From Flexilinea flocculi (GTDB lineage Bacteria; Chloroflexota; Anaerolineae; Anaerolineales; Anaerolineaceae): a stretch of DNA of 64,000 nt. Positions within the stretch are counted from its first letter, which is position 1. Each line of letters starts with the position of its first letter. The notes beneath the pieces were generated by a model. That model did no database searches. It was not told the origin of the DNA and saw nothing but the letters and a program-made list of their open reading frames with translations. This document shows positions 51,105-61,117 of this stretch, piece by piece. Where the stretch lies: the NCBI RefSeq assembly GCF_001192795.1, contig NZ_DF968181.1, positions 396,839 to 460,838 on the forward strand, read 5' to 3'. The translations under genes and the position numbers were made by a program.

Positions 51105-54100
51105 CTTCCGTTGACTTCTTTCATTCCCGTTAGCGGTTTCCTGAAGAAACCAGAAAATGAATATGATCAAAGCTAAGAATGACAACCCTGATCCGGCAAT
51201 CAATCCGGTCGGGATATAGTTCATTTCAAGCGTATGCAATCCTGGTTCGGCGTTGATGCTGATCATCCCATCCATCACTTCGATTGGGCTCACTTTTTCT
51301 CCGTCAACAAAAATCTGCCAATCACGTTCAAATGGGATGGAGAGAAACAAAACATGATGTTTATCGGGAATTGAAAAGGAACCTTTCAAATGTGAGCTGC
51401 TCAATTTCTCCAGGGATGCAGGATTCTGATTCAGCGCGGCAGCATAATATTCCAGAACAGACTGATTTTCATATCGGAACAAAGTATCTTTCAGGGAAAA
51501 TTGTGGACCAAGCCATTTCAATCGCAACTTGATTATCTCACCGGGAGAAAATTTGCCAAGGGGTAGAATTCCGCTTTCAATCACGCTTTCATTTCGGATG
51601 AGGAATTGATCATTTAAATAGACTTCATAAACAGATGTCACATCCGGAGCATTGGGTATATGAACATATAGCGGATCGGTTCTTTCGACTGTAATTATCC
51701 ATTCGGCGTAAGATTCGGCAGGATCGCCGGAATTATCGGCTATCTTGCCCGATTGATCGATCTTTTCATCCTTGCCGTTTTGTGAATATCTTATCGTTTG
51801 CGGAATTGTAAATAGATTCGCTGAATCATCATCAGTCAGACAATGGAAAATGTGATTTTGAACTTCAAAAAGATCGATTCCAGATGGAATACGGCAATTT
51901 TTGACTTGATCGGATACCGAAAAACCCAGCGGAAGTGCTGTCGGATTTCTGTAAACCGCATACTCATGATCTGAAAAAAACAGATCGAAATTCTTTGTAA
52001 TCGGTTTTTGATGCGTAAGAACATATTTTACACCCAGCAAACTGTCAATCGCAGCGGTTGATCCCTGCCCATATCTTGTCCAATAATGATAATGAGCAAA
52101 ACCCAGACGAGTTAGAAGATCGAATACTTTTCTATTTGTTGTCGAAGAATAATGTGTTAATCCGTTATAACTGAATTGCAGCGCATCATTCAATCCTCTT
52201 TGAAAAGTCTTTTCAGTCCGATAAAAACTTTGATCTTCTTCCTTAATTCGCTGGATCACCGGTGTGACGGAGTTGATGAAATCTCGATACTCATGAGTCT
52301 TAACGGAATCGGCATAATTGATTTCCCAAATTTGATCTGCATTTTCTGTCAGATTCATCAAAGTGAGGATCATGATCAGTGAAAGGATCAGATCTTTTGA
52401 AAATATCTTGTTCTTAAACGGTCTTTCCCCCTGATAAACAAAGAAAAGAAGACAAAATAAAGACAGCAGAAGGTTATCCAACAAGATTTTTTCCCATGAT
52501 AAATAGGGAAAACTGCGGTTCATGATGAAAACTGAAAGAGATGCGAATCCTGCAATGGAGATTAAAATCGACCAGATATGAATTCCTTTCAGTTGAAGGA
52601 AACAGCGGTATGCGGTCATAATCCATAGAAAACTGAAAATGAATGCATAACGATATGGCCACCAAACTGGTTTGTTCAATCCATGCCAGACAAGATTTAC
52701 ACCACTGATAACAAAACTGATTATCATTATGGCTGACAGGAAAAAAACCAGGAGCTTTTCTTTCGCAGAGATTCGTTTGTTCAGGAAGAAAAGAAAAGCC
52801 AATGCATTGATGAAAATACCGCAGAAGATGACTGGCAAGCCGCTGTCTATTTCAAATTCGTTGTGGGCTCCGGTAAAAAGCTTTGAAAATAAATCCGGAA
52901 AGAAGAAATTCGGTGAAAGACTTAGCCTGGACAGATTAAACTCTTTCGTTCCTTCCATCAGTTTGAAAAAGGATGGCAGCAGCAGACAGGAAGCACCTGC
53001 TGCAGACAGGATACTTCCCGAGAAAAACTGAATAATGGCTTTCTGCTTGAATGATTTTCGATCCGAAGCGCTGAGCATGGTGAACAAGAAGAAGAATAAA
53101 GAAAATATGCAGATCATATAGCCAAAATAGAAATTACTCAGCAAGATGATCCATAACGAGCTGATATAAAGGAAAGGCCGATTCTTTTCGACAATCAACT
53201 CGATCCCAAGTGCAGTGAGGGGGAGCCAGACTACACCTGCGATAAAGTGCATATTTTCGGCATTTACAAGGTTATAAGCCATTAGCGCATAACTGGTCGA
53301 AAAGAGCAGCGAAGAGAAACTGGCGGGCAATCTTCTTCGAAAATAGAGATGAGAAGTTAAACCACAGATGCCAAACTGGAAAATTATCAGAAACGAGACA
53401 ACCTTTGGAAGATCTGCGGCAGAGAATAGACAAACGATAAAATTAAGCGGATTCCCTAAATAAAAAGCATAGGGAGTCAGCATATCGCCGCCTAAGTTTT
53501 TACTGAATGTGTACAGTAAATTATTCTTTTCGGAAAAAAACGATTTCAAATACGCCAGCATGTCGGAATACATCTGATTCATGTCGACAACAAAAAACGT
53601 CTTTTCACCGAAAGGATACATCTTTTGAACCCCGCAAATGCCAAGCAAGATAACAATCGGCAGCGCAAATGAGGCGAAGCCTATCCACCATTCTTTGCGA
53701 ATGATTTTTGGAGCGTATATCCGTTGGATAAAAAATGAAATACAAGCCAATAATCCTGTGAGGGCAAACAGGAATACAAGGGAAGAAATAACACGTGACA
53801 GAATCGTGCTTGTATATCCGAGAATCAGCATGGATTCGTTATGATCGCTTGAAAGGATGAAATCTTTGCTCGTACCGTTGTAACGGACAGATACTGTTCC
53901 GCTGCCATTCGTCACCTTAAAATGAAAGACGGGCACAAAAAGACGAATAAAATCACCGTGATAATGAATTTTTGCACGATTGGATCGCGTGATCAGCGTA
54001 CCATTCTCGGAAAGATTCCACAATTCATTGGTTGAGAGCTGATCGAGACGAATATCCTGTGCATGCCGATAATCTTTTGGATCCATTGTCATTTTCTGCG

Positions 54101-54512
54101 GTTCTGTTGCCCAATAAGCCCAATCCATTTCGATGACGGATTGATCCTCCAAATCGGACACAGTAACTTCCAGATTCTTGATTGCGTAAAGGACCGGATG
54201 CAATGAATCCGAAAACCGTAAAACGACATACGCGCTGACAAGGATTGAAAAAAGGAATATTTCTTTATAACGATATGCCGGATGAAGACGATTCAACAGA
54301 CCGAATCGAAAGAACATGAGAAGCGCAAGCCATACAACGAACAGCAGGATTTGTTCTCTTCTGCTGAAGATACCATCTTTTCTGGTAACATATAGAAAGG
54401 AGAAGAAACTGATTGCAAGGCTGAACCAGAGACACAACAGCCATTCTTTAAACATTAATCCATTTTTTTTCTGATTTGCTGCAGCGATCTTGGAATTTTT
54501 ATTAAGAATCAT
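51099..54512 (-). CDS. YfhO-family membrane protein
   Basis: 1137-residue integral membrane protein with roughly fourteen hydrophobic segments and a soluble extracytoplasmic C-terminal half. The YfhO signature is clear after the third helix: EKTFFVVDMNQMYSDM, LLYTFSKNLGGDMLTPYAFY, GNPLNFIVCLF, LINAENMHF-like stretch and HYYWTRYGQGSTAAIDSLLGVKY. In Bacillus, YfhO works with the GT2 enzyme CsbB to glycosylate lipoteichoic acid; a CsbB/GtrB-like gene is in this window at 26708, though not adjacent. Role as polyprenyl-phosphate-sugar dependent GT-C transferase is therefore an inference. Extra helices at the N terminus (residues 20-100) are an addition to the family core. Promoter not located. Confidence 0.85.
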   Translation of the reverse strand: MILNKNSKIAAANQKKNGLMFKEWLLCLWFSLAISFFSFLYVTRKDGIFSRREQILLFVVWLALLMFFRFGLLNRLHPAYRYKEIFLFSILVSAYVVLRFSDSLHPVLYAIKNLEVTVSDLEDQSVIEMDWAYWATEPQKMTMDPKDYRHAQDIRLDQLSTNELWNLSENGTLITRSNRAKIHYHGDFIRLFVPVFHFKVTNGSGTVSVRYNGTSKDFILSSDHNESMLILGYTSTILSRVISSLVFLFALTGLLACISFFIQRIYAPKIIRKEWWIGFASFALPIVILLGICGVQKMYPFGEKTFFVVDMNQMYSDMLAYLKSFFSEKNNLLYTFSKNLGGDMLTPYAFYLGNPLNFIVCLFSAADLPKVVSFLIIFQFGICGLTSHLYFRRRLPASFSSLLFSTSYALMAYNLVNAENMHFIAGVVWLPLTALGIELIVEKNRPFLYISSLWIILLSNFYFGYMICIFSLFFFLFTMLSASDRKSFKQKAIIQFFSGSILSAAGASCLLLPSFFKLMEGTKEFNLSRLSLSPNFFFPDLFSKLFTGAHNEFEIDSGLPVIFCGIFINALAFLFFLNKRISAKEKLLVFFLSAIMIISFVISGVNLVWHGLNKPVWWPYRYAFIFSFLWIMTAYRCFLQLKGIHIWSILISIAGFASLSVFIMNRSFPYLSWEKILLDNLLLSLFCLLFFVYQGERPFKNKIFSKDLILSLIMILTLMNLTENADQIWEINYADSVKTHEYRDFINSVTPVIQRIKEEDQSFYRTEKTFQRGLNDALQFSYNGLTHYSSTTNRKVFDLLTRLGFAHYHYWTRYGQGSTAAIDSLLGVKYVLTHQKPITKNFDLFFSDHEYAVYRNPTALPLGFSVSDQVKNCRIPSGIDLFEVQNHIFHCLTDDDSANLFTIPQTIRYSQNGKDEKIDQSGKIADNSGDPAESYAEWIITVERTDPLYVHIPNAPDVTSVYEVYLNDQFLIRNESVIESGILPLGKFSPGEIIKLRLKWLGPQFSLKDTLFRYENQSVLEYYAAALNQNPASLEKLSSSHLKGSFSIPDKHHVLFLSIPFERDWQIFVDGEKVSPIEVMDGMISINAEPGLHTLEMNYIPTGLIAGSGLSFLALIIFIFWFLQETANGNERSQRKR

Positions 54513-54629
54513 TGGTGTGTACCTGTCAGGTTCTTCATCAGAAGAATATTTGTGAATGCATTCAATTTTAATTCAAATACAAGGATACAGCATTTGACAG
54601 CATTTTATATTCGGTAACACCTATTGCAC

Positions 54630-54735
54630 AAAGAAAGAAAAATTGTTGTTGTGGTATTTTTGCACTTTGCATAAAAATACCACAATTAGAATTTTTCTCC
54701 CTTTTCTGAAAAATTTTTTCCAATCATTAGAAACC
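54630..54735. repeat. MITE-like repeat, ends decayed, hairpin kept
   Basis: TTGTTGTTGTGGTATTTTTGCA / TGCATAAAAATACCACAATTA hairpin and TCTCCCTTTTCTG arm, but no clear terminal repeats (CCAATCATTAGAAAC at the right). Confidence 0.6.
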
Positions 54736-54769
54736 TTGAAAAAACTTTTCAGAAATCCTGTTTTTTGCG

Positions 54770-54775
54770 TATAAT
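54770..54775 (+). promoter_or_regulatory. Candidate -10 of nadE
   Basis: TATAAT 38 bases before the nadE start codon. TTTTCA at about 54747-54752 could be a weak -35 with spacing close to 17. Confidence 0.4.
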
Positions 54776-54807
54776 GAAACCGCATTTTCCACATGGAGGG
54801 AAACCCT

Positions 54808-56718
54808 ATGCAAAATGGATTTATAAAAGCAGCTGCCTATACTCCGGAAATCAAGACGGCAGATTGCCGCTATAATGCCGGACAGATTCTATCTTTGATG
54901 GAGAAAGCGGCGTCGGATGGAGTACATGTTTTGGTCTTTCCTGAGTTGTGTCTAACCGGATATACCTGCGGAGATTTATTTCTACAGAATGTACTGCTGG
55001 ATTCTGCGAAGAAAATGCTTGTGGAACTCAGCAGACAAAGTAAAAAATTTTCGATGATCACCATCATAGGACTTCCACTGATTTATGAATCCAAATTATT
55101 CAATTGCGCAGCAGTCCTATATCAAGGGAAGATTTTAGGAATTATACCGAAAACCGAAATACCTAATTATTCGGAATTCTACGAGCTGCGTCATTTTTCT
55201 CCCGCTCCGGTAAAAAATGGTATATTGTTTATTGACAATGAAGAAGTCCCGTTTGGAAATCAATTGATTTTTCGCTGTCTTGAGATGCCGGAATTTGTAT
55301 TGGGTGTAGAGATATGTGAAGATTTATGGGTGAATCAACCGCCTTCAAACCGACATGCACAAGCTGGCGCCACGCTCATCGCAAATCTTTCTGCCAGCGA
55401 TGAAGTCATCGGTAAAGCTGAATTTCGCCGTCAGTTGGTCAAGGGACAATCCGCAAAACTAATCAGCGGTTATATTTATGCGGATGCCGGAATGGGTGAA
55501 TCTTCAACAGATCTGGTTTTTTCCGGGCACAACCTGATTGCTGGTAACGGCGTTATACTGGCTGAAGCAAAACCATTTGAAGGAGCTCAGGCTGTCAGCG
55601 AGATCGATCTTCAAGAAATCATTTTTGAACGCAGAAAAATCAATACAGTTCATCCGCTTTCAACAGAGAATTATGCAGTAATTCCATTTTCCATGCCGCT
55701 GCGTCAGACCCCGCTGACGAAGAAGATTCGTATGAATCCCTTTGTCCCTGAAGATACCGCTCATTTACGGGAGCGGTGCGAATTAATTTTTTCAATTCAA
55801 AGCGCCGGATTAAAACAGCGTTTGACGCATGTTCAGGCAAAATCCGCTGTAGTCGGAGTCTCCGGAGGATTGGATTCTACATTAGCGCTTCTGGTCAGCG
55901 TTCGCGTGATGAAAGAATTGGGACGTCCGATGACGGATGTCGTTGCAGTGACAATGCCTTCTTTCGGAACAACCGGCAGGACAAAGACGAATGCAATGAA
56001 ATTATGTGAAACGCTTGGTGTGACACTGCGGATTGTAGATATTACCGATTCCGTTCGCAGCCATTTTCGAGATCTTGACCATGATGAATCCGACCATTCC
56101 ATTCTATTTGAAAATGCACAAGCCAGAGAGCGGACACAGGTATTGATGGATATCTGTCATCAGTGTGGCGGTATTGTAATTGGAACTGGTGACCTGTCTG
56201 AACTCGCGCTCGGTTGGGCAACGTATAATGGCGATCATATGAGTATGTATGGCGTCAACAGCTCAATTCCAAAGACGCTGGTACGCTTTTTAGTACATTA
56301 TTGTATGGAAATAACAGAAAACGAACCTTTACGGGATGTTCTAAAAGATATATTGGATACTCCTGTCAGCCCGGAGCTTCTGCCTCCAAAAAATGGAGAG
56401 ATGATTCAGTATACAGAAGATCTTATCGGTCCTTATGAACTGCATGATTTTTTCCTGTATTACACAATTAGGCGTGGATTTACACCGGCAAAAATTCGAT
56501 ATCTTGCAGAATACGCCTTTAAAAATGTGTATGACGCGTTCATCATTGAAAAATGGATGCAAGTGTTTTATAAACGATTTTTTGCTCAGCAATTCAAACG
56601 CTCCTGTCTTCCGGATGGTCCGAAAGTTGGAACGGTAACACTTTCTCCGAGGGGTGATTGGCGTATGCCGAGTGATGCTTCTTCTGTGGCTTGGTTGGAG
56701 AGTATCGGAAAGGAGTAG
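54808..56718 (+). CDS. nadE: Glutamine-dependent NAD+ synthetase
   Basis: 636 residues, full length for the two-domain enzyme. N-terminal nitrilase-like glutaminase: catalytic Glu in VFPELCLTGY, Lys in IPKTEIPNYSEFYE and Cys in GVEICEDLWV. C-terminal synthetase: PPi loop GVSGGLDSTLAL, then FGTTGRTKTNA, GTGDLSELALGWATYNGDHMSMYGVN and PKTLVRFLV. It amidates nicotinic acid adenine dinucleotide with ammonia from glutamine. Start at ATG 54808 with GGAGGG six bases upstream; the earlier ATG at 54793 is part of the leader. Monocistronic. Confidence 0.96.
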   Translation: MQNGFIKAAAYTPEIKTADCRYNAGQILSLMEKAASDGVHVLVFPELCLTGYTCGDLFLQNVLLDSAKKMLVELSRQSKKFSMITIIGLPLIYESKLFNCAAVLYQGKILGIIPKTEIPNYSEFYELRHFSPAPVKNGILFIDNEEVPFGNQLIFRCLEMPEFVLGVEICEDLWVNQPPSNRHAQAGATLIANLSASDEVIGKAEFRRQLVKGQSAKLISGYIYADAGMGESSTDLVFSGHNLIAGNGVILAEAKPFEGAQAVSEIDLQEIIFERRKINTVHPLSTENYAVIPFSMPLRQTPLTKKIRMNPFVPEDTAHLRERCELIFSIQSAGLKQRLTHVQAKSAVVGVSGGLDSTLALLVSVRVMKELGRPMTDVVAVTMPSFGTTGRTKTNAMKLCETLGVTLRIVDITDSVRSHFRDLDHDESDHSILFENAQARERTQVLMDICHQCGGIVIGTGDLSELALGWATYNGDHMSMYGVNSSIPKTLVRFLVHYCMEITENEPLRDVLKDILDTPVSPELLPPKNGEMIQYTEDLIGPYELHDFFLYYTIRRGFTPAKIRYLAEYAFKNVYDAFIIEKWMQVFYKRFFAQQFKRSCLPDGPKVGTVTLSPRGDWRMPSDASSVAWLESIGKE

Positions 56719-56872
56719 TCAGTGTATTTATTAAAAAAACAACAATTTCCAGCGGAATTCTACTTTTGCAACAGTTCAGTCTGCTCCGCAACAACAATGA
56801 ATCCTAACCATTTTATCAATTGTCGGGAAATAAAATCTTGAGATTTTTGTGATCGTAAAATTGGTAAGAGAT

Positions 56873-58153
56873 ATGCAAAAATCCTGTTATTGTCGAAAAA
56901 AAACAAAATATGCCGGTTTGATTGTCTTTCTGCTGATTATTCAAAATTTATTGAGTGGTTGTTATTTGATCGAAACAGAACAAATGACAGAGACAGCAAT
57001 TGCTACAACCATTCCACAAATTGATCTGGATCAACTGCCGACGCTTCCGACACTTGCGCCTGAAAAACCTGTGGAAACGCCAATCCCGCAATCGGATATC
57101 TATTTCGAAACCGATAGCAGCATCTTTTCGCGTGATCTTGCCGAACAAATCCCTGAGCAGACAAATCAGATTGTCCGGTTTATTGGGACAATCGCGAAAA
57201 TTGAAACGGATTATTTCATAGTTCGCCATGCCTCCGGTTTAGAAATGAAAGTACAATGCGGCGATTTTTGCTTTTATGTGAATGATCAAAAGAAGCTGGT
57301 TGATTCTGATGCGCTTGCTGAAGGAGTCCGAACTGCGGTTTTTGGAACAACCAGTTCTGAAAACTTGTTGACTGTTGAAGCGGATGCAGTCGCTTTATAT
57401 GTCAAAGATGGCGCCAGCAAAGCATCCAATAAAACGGATATGAGCGCTTTCCCGTACCAATTATCCTACGAGGAATTCGAATTGAAATCAGCGCCGGAAA
57501 TCAATCCACTGAAATTGAAACCGGTTGAAGGATCGCTGGATGCCAACCTGGCTGCCAGATTAAAAACCACGCTAAGTGATCGTACCAATTACCGATACGG
57601 TTTATATGGGGAATCTTATTCCACAACACTTGAATATGATCAGGATAAAAACCGGGATCCAAAATATCCGACACGCGCGAATATGTCTGTCGAAAGCAAT
57701 TCTTACCCATTTTATGATTTTTGGTTTCCTCATGTGGACAGTCCATATTTTACAAATTGGGGATTAATCAGTTATGGTGGAGACTGGTATTTGCCAATTC
57801 GCATGACAGTGGATATCGATCCCGATCCGACAATATCGGAGATTATCTATTCTGATCGAACAATCATGAGCCAAATGAATTTTGACCGCTTCAATCATTA
57901 TTATCGCAGTTTTGGCTTTTCAATTTTTTCAAAAAGTCTGTTTTATTTTTTTGAGAATGATAAGGGATATGGAATTTCGATCAATCGCGTCGATTATCCA
58001 TTGGGTTTCGATGAGATTCCCTTCGGTTTGGTGGATACGTATCAGGAATTAAATCCGTTTTACGCGGATGATTTGATCACTTTTTTTGGACGAAGAGGTA
58101 AGACCTGGTACTATGTTGAATTGAAAGAAAAACAAATTGAGACAGGTTATTAA
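56873..58153 (+). CDS. Predicted lipoprotein of unknown function
   Basis: 426 residues from the chosen start. Basic N terminus (MQKSCYCRKKTKYAG), hydrophobic core LIVFLLIIQN and lipobox LLSGC (Cys about residue 30). A Pro/Thr-rich linker (TLPTLPTLAPEKPVETPIPQ) leads to a beta-rich middle part (IVRFIGTIAKIETDYFIVRHASGLEMKV resembles an OB-like strand pattern) and a C-terminal domain rich in Tyr and Phe. I do not recognise a family. A GTG at 56849 is an alternative start. Stands between nadE and a repeat. Confidence 0.75.
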   Translation: MQKSCYCRKKTKYAGLIVFLLIIQNLLSGCYLIETEQMTETAIATTIPQIDLDQLPTLPTLAPEKPVETPIPQSDIYFETDSSIFSRDLAEQIPEQTNQIVRFIGTIAKIETDYFIVRHASGLEMKVQCGDFCFYVNDQKKLVDSDALAEGVRTAVFGTTSSENLLTVEADAVALYVKDGASKASNKTDMSAFPYQLSYEEFELKSAPEINPLKLKPVEGSLDANLAARLKTTLSDRTNYRYGLYGESYSTTLEYDQDKNRDPKYPTRANMSVESNSYPFYDFWFPHVDSPYFTNWGLISYGGDWYLPIRMTVDIDPDPTISEIIYSDRTIMSQMNFDRFNHYYRSFGFSIFSKSLFYFFENDKGYGISINRVDYPLGFDEIPFGLVDTYQELNPFYADDLITFFGRRGKTWYYVELKEKQIETGY

Positions 58154-58176
58154 TAATAATCGATGTACTTGATGGA

Positions 58177-58298
58177 TTCCGATTCGATATATTGAAAGGA
58201 TTTACAGTTGTTGTGCTTTGCTTGCATTTTGCACAAAAACAGCATTACAACAATTTTCCCTGATTACTTAAAAAACAAATCAATATTTCGAATTGCTG
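58177..58298. repeat. MITE-like repeat, long class (122 bp)
   Basis: Left TTCCGATTCGATATAT, hairpin AGTTGTTGTGCTTTGCTTGCA / TGCACAAAAACAGCATTACAAC, arm TCCCTGATTACTT, right end ATATTTCGAATTGCTG. No flanking duplication seen. It lies upstream of the phosphohexomutase. Confidence 0.8.
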
Positions 58299-58400
58299 TC
58301 GACTTTCCTAATAATGGAATCTTTTGCTCATACGAGTATAATTACAATGGATTATTACAAATGGTTCGCGGATTAAAAAAAGACAGACTGGAGGAAAACC

Positions 58401-59822
58401 ATGACTCAAAAGATAAAATTCGGTACAGATGGCTGGCGGGCATATATTGCAGAGGATTATACCTTTGATAACTGCCGGCGCTGCGCACAGGGATTTGCTT
58501 CGTATTTGGTGAAACAAGGAAAAACCGGAGAACGTGTCGTAATCGGTTATGATAAGAGGTTTCATTCTGAAAACTTTGCAGCGGCTGCAACGGAAGTCCT
58601 GGCTGCAAATGGTTTTATGGTTTCACTGACTAAAGAAGCAACACCGACACCGGTTATTTCTTACGCGGTTGTAGACAAAAACGCAGTTGGTGCAATTAAT
58701 ATTACAGCCTCTCACAATCCTCCATCAGACAACGGCTTCAAAGTTCGGGATGCAACGGGAGGTGCAATTGATCCGGCAGGACTTCTTGAAATCGAAGCAT
58801 TGATTCCGGATGAGATGAGCGATGTAAAAAGAGTTTCGTTGCAGGAAGCTATTGCGGATGGGAATGTTGAAATCTTTGACGCATCAATCAACTATATCGA
58901 ACATTTGAAAAATTTAATCGATCTGGAACCGATTCGTAAAGCCGGTTTGAGAGTTGTAGTTGATTCAATGTGGGGAAATGGTGCAGGCTGGTTTACCAGA
59001 CTATTATCCGGCGACAAGACAGAAATCATTGAGATTCACAATCAGCGGAATCCAAGTTTTCCTGAAATGAAGCGCCCAGAACCGATTCCGCCGAATGTTA
59101 ATGTCGGGTTGAAGAGAACTGTCGAGGTTGACGGGGATGTGTTGATCATCATGGATGGAGATGCAGACCGCTGTGGAATTGGTGATGAAAATGGTAATTT
59201 TTTGAACCAGCTTCAAGTGATGGCTTTATTAACGCTGTATATGCTGGAAATCCGCAAAGAACGCGGTGCAATTGTTAAAACTTTATCTACGACAACCATG
59301 CTGAATAAACTTGGCAAGATTTATGATGTTCCGGTTTATGAGACAGGTGTCGGATTCAAATATGTTGCACCGAAATTTACTGAGACGAATGCACTGATTG
59401 GCGGTGAGGAATCCGGCGGTTATGCATTCCGCGGAAATGTCCCGGAACGCGATGGAATTCTTGCCAATCTCTATATGCTCGATTTTATGGTAAAAACAGG
59501 AATGAAACCGTCTCAACTATTAAAGCACTTATTTGATATTGTCGGACCGCATTATTATGATCGGATCGATACTGCTTTCAAGGGTGATACGGACAAAAAG
59601 AAAAAACATATTCTGAAGAATCAGCCAACAACTCTGGGAGGTTTAAAAGTAATCGGATTGGATACTACAGACGGGTTTAAATTTAACCTTGAAGATGGCG
59701 GCTGGATGCTGATTCGCTTTTCCGGAACAGAGCCGATTATCCGTGTTTATACAGAAACAACGCATCCGGAATGCGTTCAGGAAATCTTAAACGATGGATT
59801 AAAGGTAGCAGGAATTGAATGA
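58401..59822 (+). CDS. Alpha-D-phosphohexomutase (phosphoglucomutase/phosphomannomutase)
   Basis: 473 residues with the four family signatures: [12 protein letters not shown] with the catalytic phosphoserine, DGDADRCGI (Mg2+ loop), [10 protein letters not shown] (sugar-binding loop) and [12 protein letters not shown] (phosphate-binding loop). N-terminal [16 protein letters not shown] is typical of bacterial PGM/PMM. Cytosolic. It interconverts hexose 1- and 6-phosphates and would feed the nucleotide-sugar pathways of the locus at 26-35 kb. AGGAGG-like GGAGG lies eight bases before the ATG. Overlaps the TatD gene by eight bases. Confidence 0.95.
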   Translation: MTQKIKFGTDGWRAYIAEDYTFDNCRRCAQGFASYLVKQGKTGERVVIGYDKRFHSENFAAAATEVLAANGFMVSLTKEATPTPVISYAVVDKNAVGAINITASHNPPSDNGFKVRDATGGAIDPAGLLEIEALIPDEMSDVKRVSLQEAIADGNVEIFDASINYIEHLKNLIDLEPIRKAGLRVVVDSMWGNGAGWFTRLLSGDKTEIIEIHNQRNPSFPEMKRPEPIPPNVNVGLKRTVEVDGDVLIIMDGDADRCGIGDENGNFLNQLQVMALLTLYMLEIRKERGAIVKTLSTTTMLNKLGKIYDVPVYETGVGFKYVAPKFTETNALIGGEESGGYAFRGNVPERDGILANLYMLDFMVKTGMKPSQLLKHLFDIVGPHYYDRIDTAFKGDTDKKKKHILKNQPTTLGGLKVIGLDTTDGFKFNLEDGGWMLIRFSGTEPIIRVYTETTHPECVQEILNDGLKVAGIE

Positions 59823-60606
59823 TGATCGGTTTCTAATCGATACTCACTGCCATTTGAATCTTTCAGAATTTTCTGAAGATTTTTCTGAAGTCGAAAATAG
59901 AGCAATGGCGGCAGATGTAAAGCGAATGATCGTTCCTGGAATTGATCTGCAAACGACACAAAGCGCTCAGAAAATGGCTGATTGTTCTTCAGCCATTTTC
60001 TTTTCCTCTGGCATTCATCCCAATGACGCATTCAATCTGGAAAAAAATTGGTTGGATGAGATAGAAAAGGCGGCTCAGGATCCCAAATGTCTGGCGATTG
60101 GGGAAATTGGACTGGATTTCTATCGAGAACATTGTCCGCATGCAATTCAAGTGGAGGTGTTTAAGAAACAACTGGATTTAGCGGAATCATTAAACTTGCC
60201 GGTGATCATCCATTGCAGACAAGCGTTTGATGTCTTGTGGCCGATTCTATCTGAATGGCATGATCGGAATCCCGAAAATATTGGTGTTTTACACGCATTT
60301 GATGAAACTGAGGAAGCTGCATTTGCCGCGATAGCTAAAGGCTTCCTTATAGGAATTGGCGGTGCGTATACCTATAAGAATGTCCCTCGGAGGATGGTGA
60401 TCTTGCAAGAAATCCCGTGCGGATCCATTTTATTTGAAACGGATGCGCCCTATTTAACGCCAGTCCCGTTTCGTGGCAAAAGGAACGAACCGTCTTATGT
60501 ACGGTTCACGGCAGAAAGAACTGCGCAAGTAAAAAATATTCCTCTTGATCAATTGATCAGCGTTGTGAAAGAAAACACTTTCAACCTGTTTAATAAATTG
60601 ACATAA
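59815..60606 (+). CDS. tatD: TatD-family metal-dependent hydrolase
   Basis: 263-residue TIM-barrel nuclease family protein. Metal ligands and signatures: [10 protein letters not shown] (HxH), [19 protein letters not shown] (Glu), [11 protein letters not shown] (His), [12 protein letters not shown] (His) and [11 protein letters not shown] (Asp). The start is TTG 59815, inside the mutase stop, because the nearby ATGs are in a frame that stops at once; AAAGG is eight bases upstream. TatD proteins act as 3'-5' DNA/RNA exonucleases or D-aminoacyl hydrolases; coupling to a mutase has no obvious functional meaning. Confidence 0.93.
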   Translation: MNDDRFLIDTHCHLNLSEFSEDFSEVENRAMAADVKRMIVPGIDLQTTQSAQKMADCSSAIFFSSGIHPNDAFNLEKNWLDEIEKAAQDPKCLAIGEIGLDFYREHCPHAIQVEVFKKQLDLAESLNLPVIIHCRQAFDVLWPILSEWHDRNPENIGVLHAFDETEEAAFAAIAKGFLIGIGGAYTYKNVPRRMVILQEIPCGSILFETDAPYLTPVPFRGKRNEPSYVRFTAERTAQVKNIPLDQLISVVKENTFNLFNKLT

Positions 60607-60642
60607 TCGAATTTCAGCGATCTGAACGAATCAGAAAGTATC

Positions 60643-60832
60643 TTACAGGTAAAGCAGACGTCTTCCGTAATGCTCCATCCACATTTCATTGGAGTTGCCG
60701 GTATGTTCGACGTTTGCACTCTCTTTGGTATTGAAATTCAGTGATTTACAGAATTCGATGAAATTTTTCAGTAGTTCGAAACACTGAATTACTGGTAATT
60801 TTATTGTCAACAATTTATCGGTGCAGGAAATT
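60643..60832 (-). pseudogene. Possible 3' remnant of a gene
   Basis: Minus-strand frame open for 63 codons without a good start, ending NVEHTGNSNEMWMEHYGRR then LLYL and TAA at 60643. The last 43 codons read like real protein (mixed, hydrophilic, normal codons), while the upstream part runs into the repeat scar at 60769. I do not recognise the family; it may be a gene cut by a repeat insertion, or chance. Confidence 0.35.
60769..60795. repeat. Two-ended repeat scar
   Basis: CAGTAGTTCGAAACA joined to CTGAATTACTGG: a left and a right end of the repeat family with nothing between them. Confidence 0.5.
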
Positions 60833-61024
60833 ATCTATGCCATTGATGACAATCTTATCTGTTGCAAGAATTTTCAAAATATGCTTGAATAAAATAGAAT
60901 TTCTATAATCTCTGCATCTTTTGGAGAGCTTTTCAGAATATAACAAAACAGAATTCACGTCTTTTCATTGTGGTAAATTTAAGCAACGCAAGAGCAGGTG
61001 ATCTGAATCAAGCGGAATCCAGCG

Positions 61025-61095
61025 TATTCAATCAGCAGTTTGAAATGTAAAAAGGCTCATTTGTTGTTGTGTTGGTGTTTTATTTGCGGGATCAG
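61025..61095. repeat. MITE-like repeat, left half
   Basis: CAGCAGTTTGAAATGT then GCTCATTTGTTGTTGTGTTGGTGTTTTATTTGCGGG; the complementary hairpin half and right end are missing. Confidence 0.5.
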
Positions 61096-61117
61096 TTTGA
61101 AGTATCGGGAGAAGATC

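Larger units (their letters stand above)
60607..61117. other. 511-bp intergenic region with gene and repeat remnants
   Basis: Holds a possible minus-strand gene fragment (60643-60832), a two-ended repeat scar at 60769-60795 and half a repeat at 61025-61095. The aminotransferase start at 61118 follows. Confidence 0.6.
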
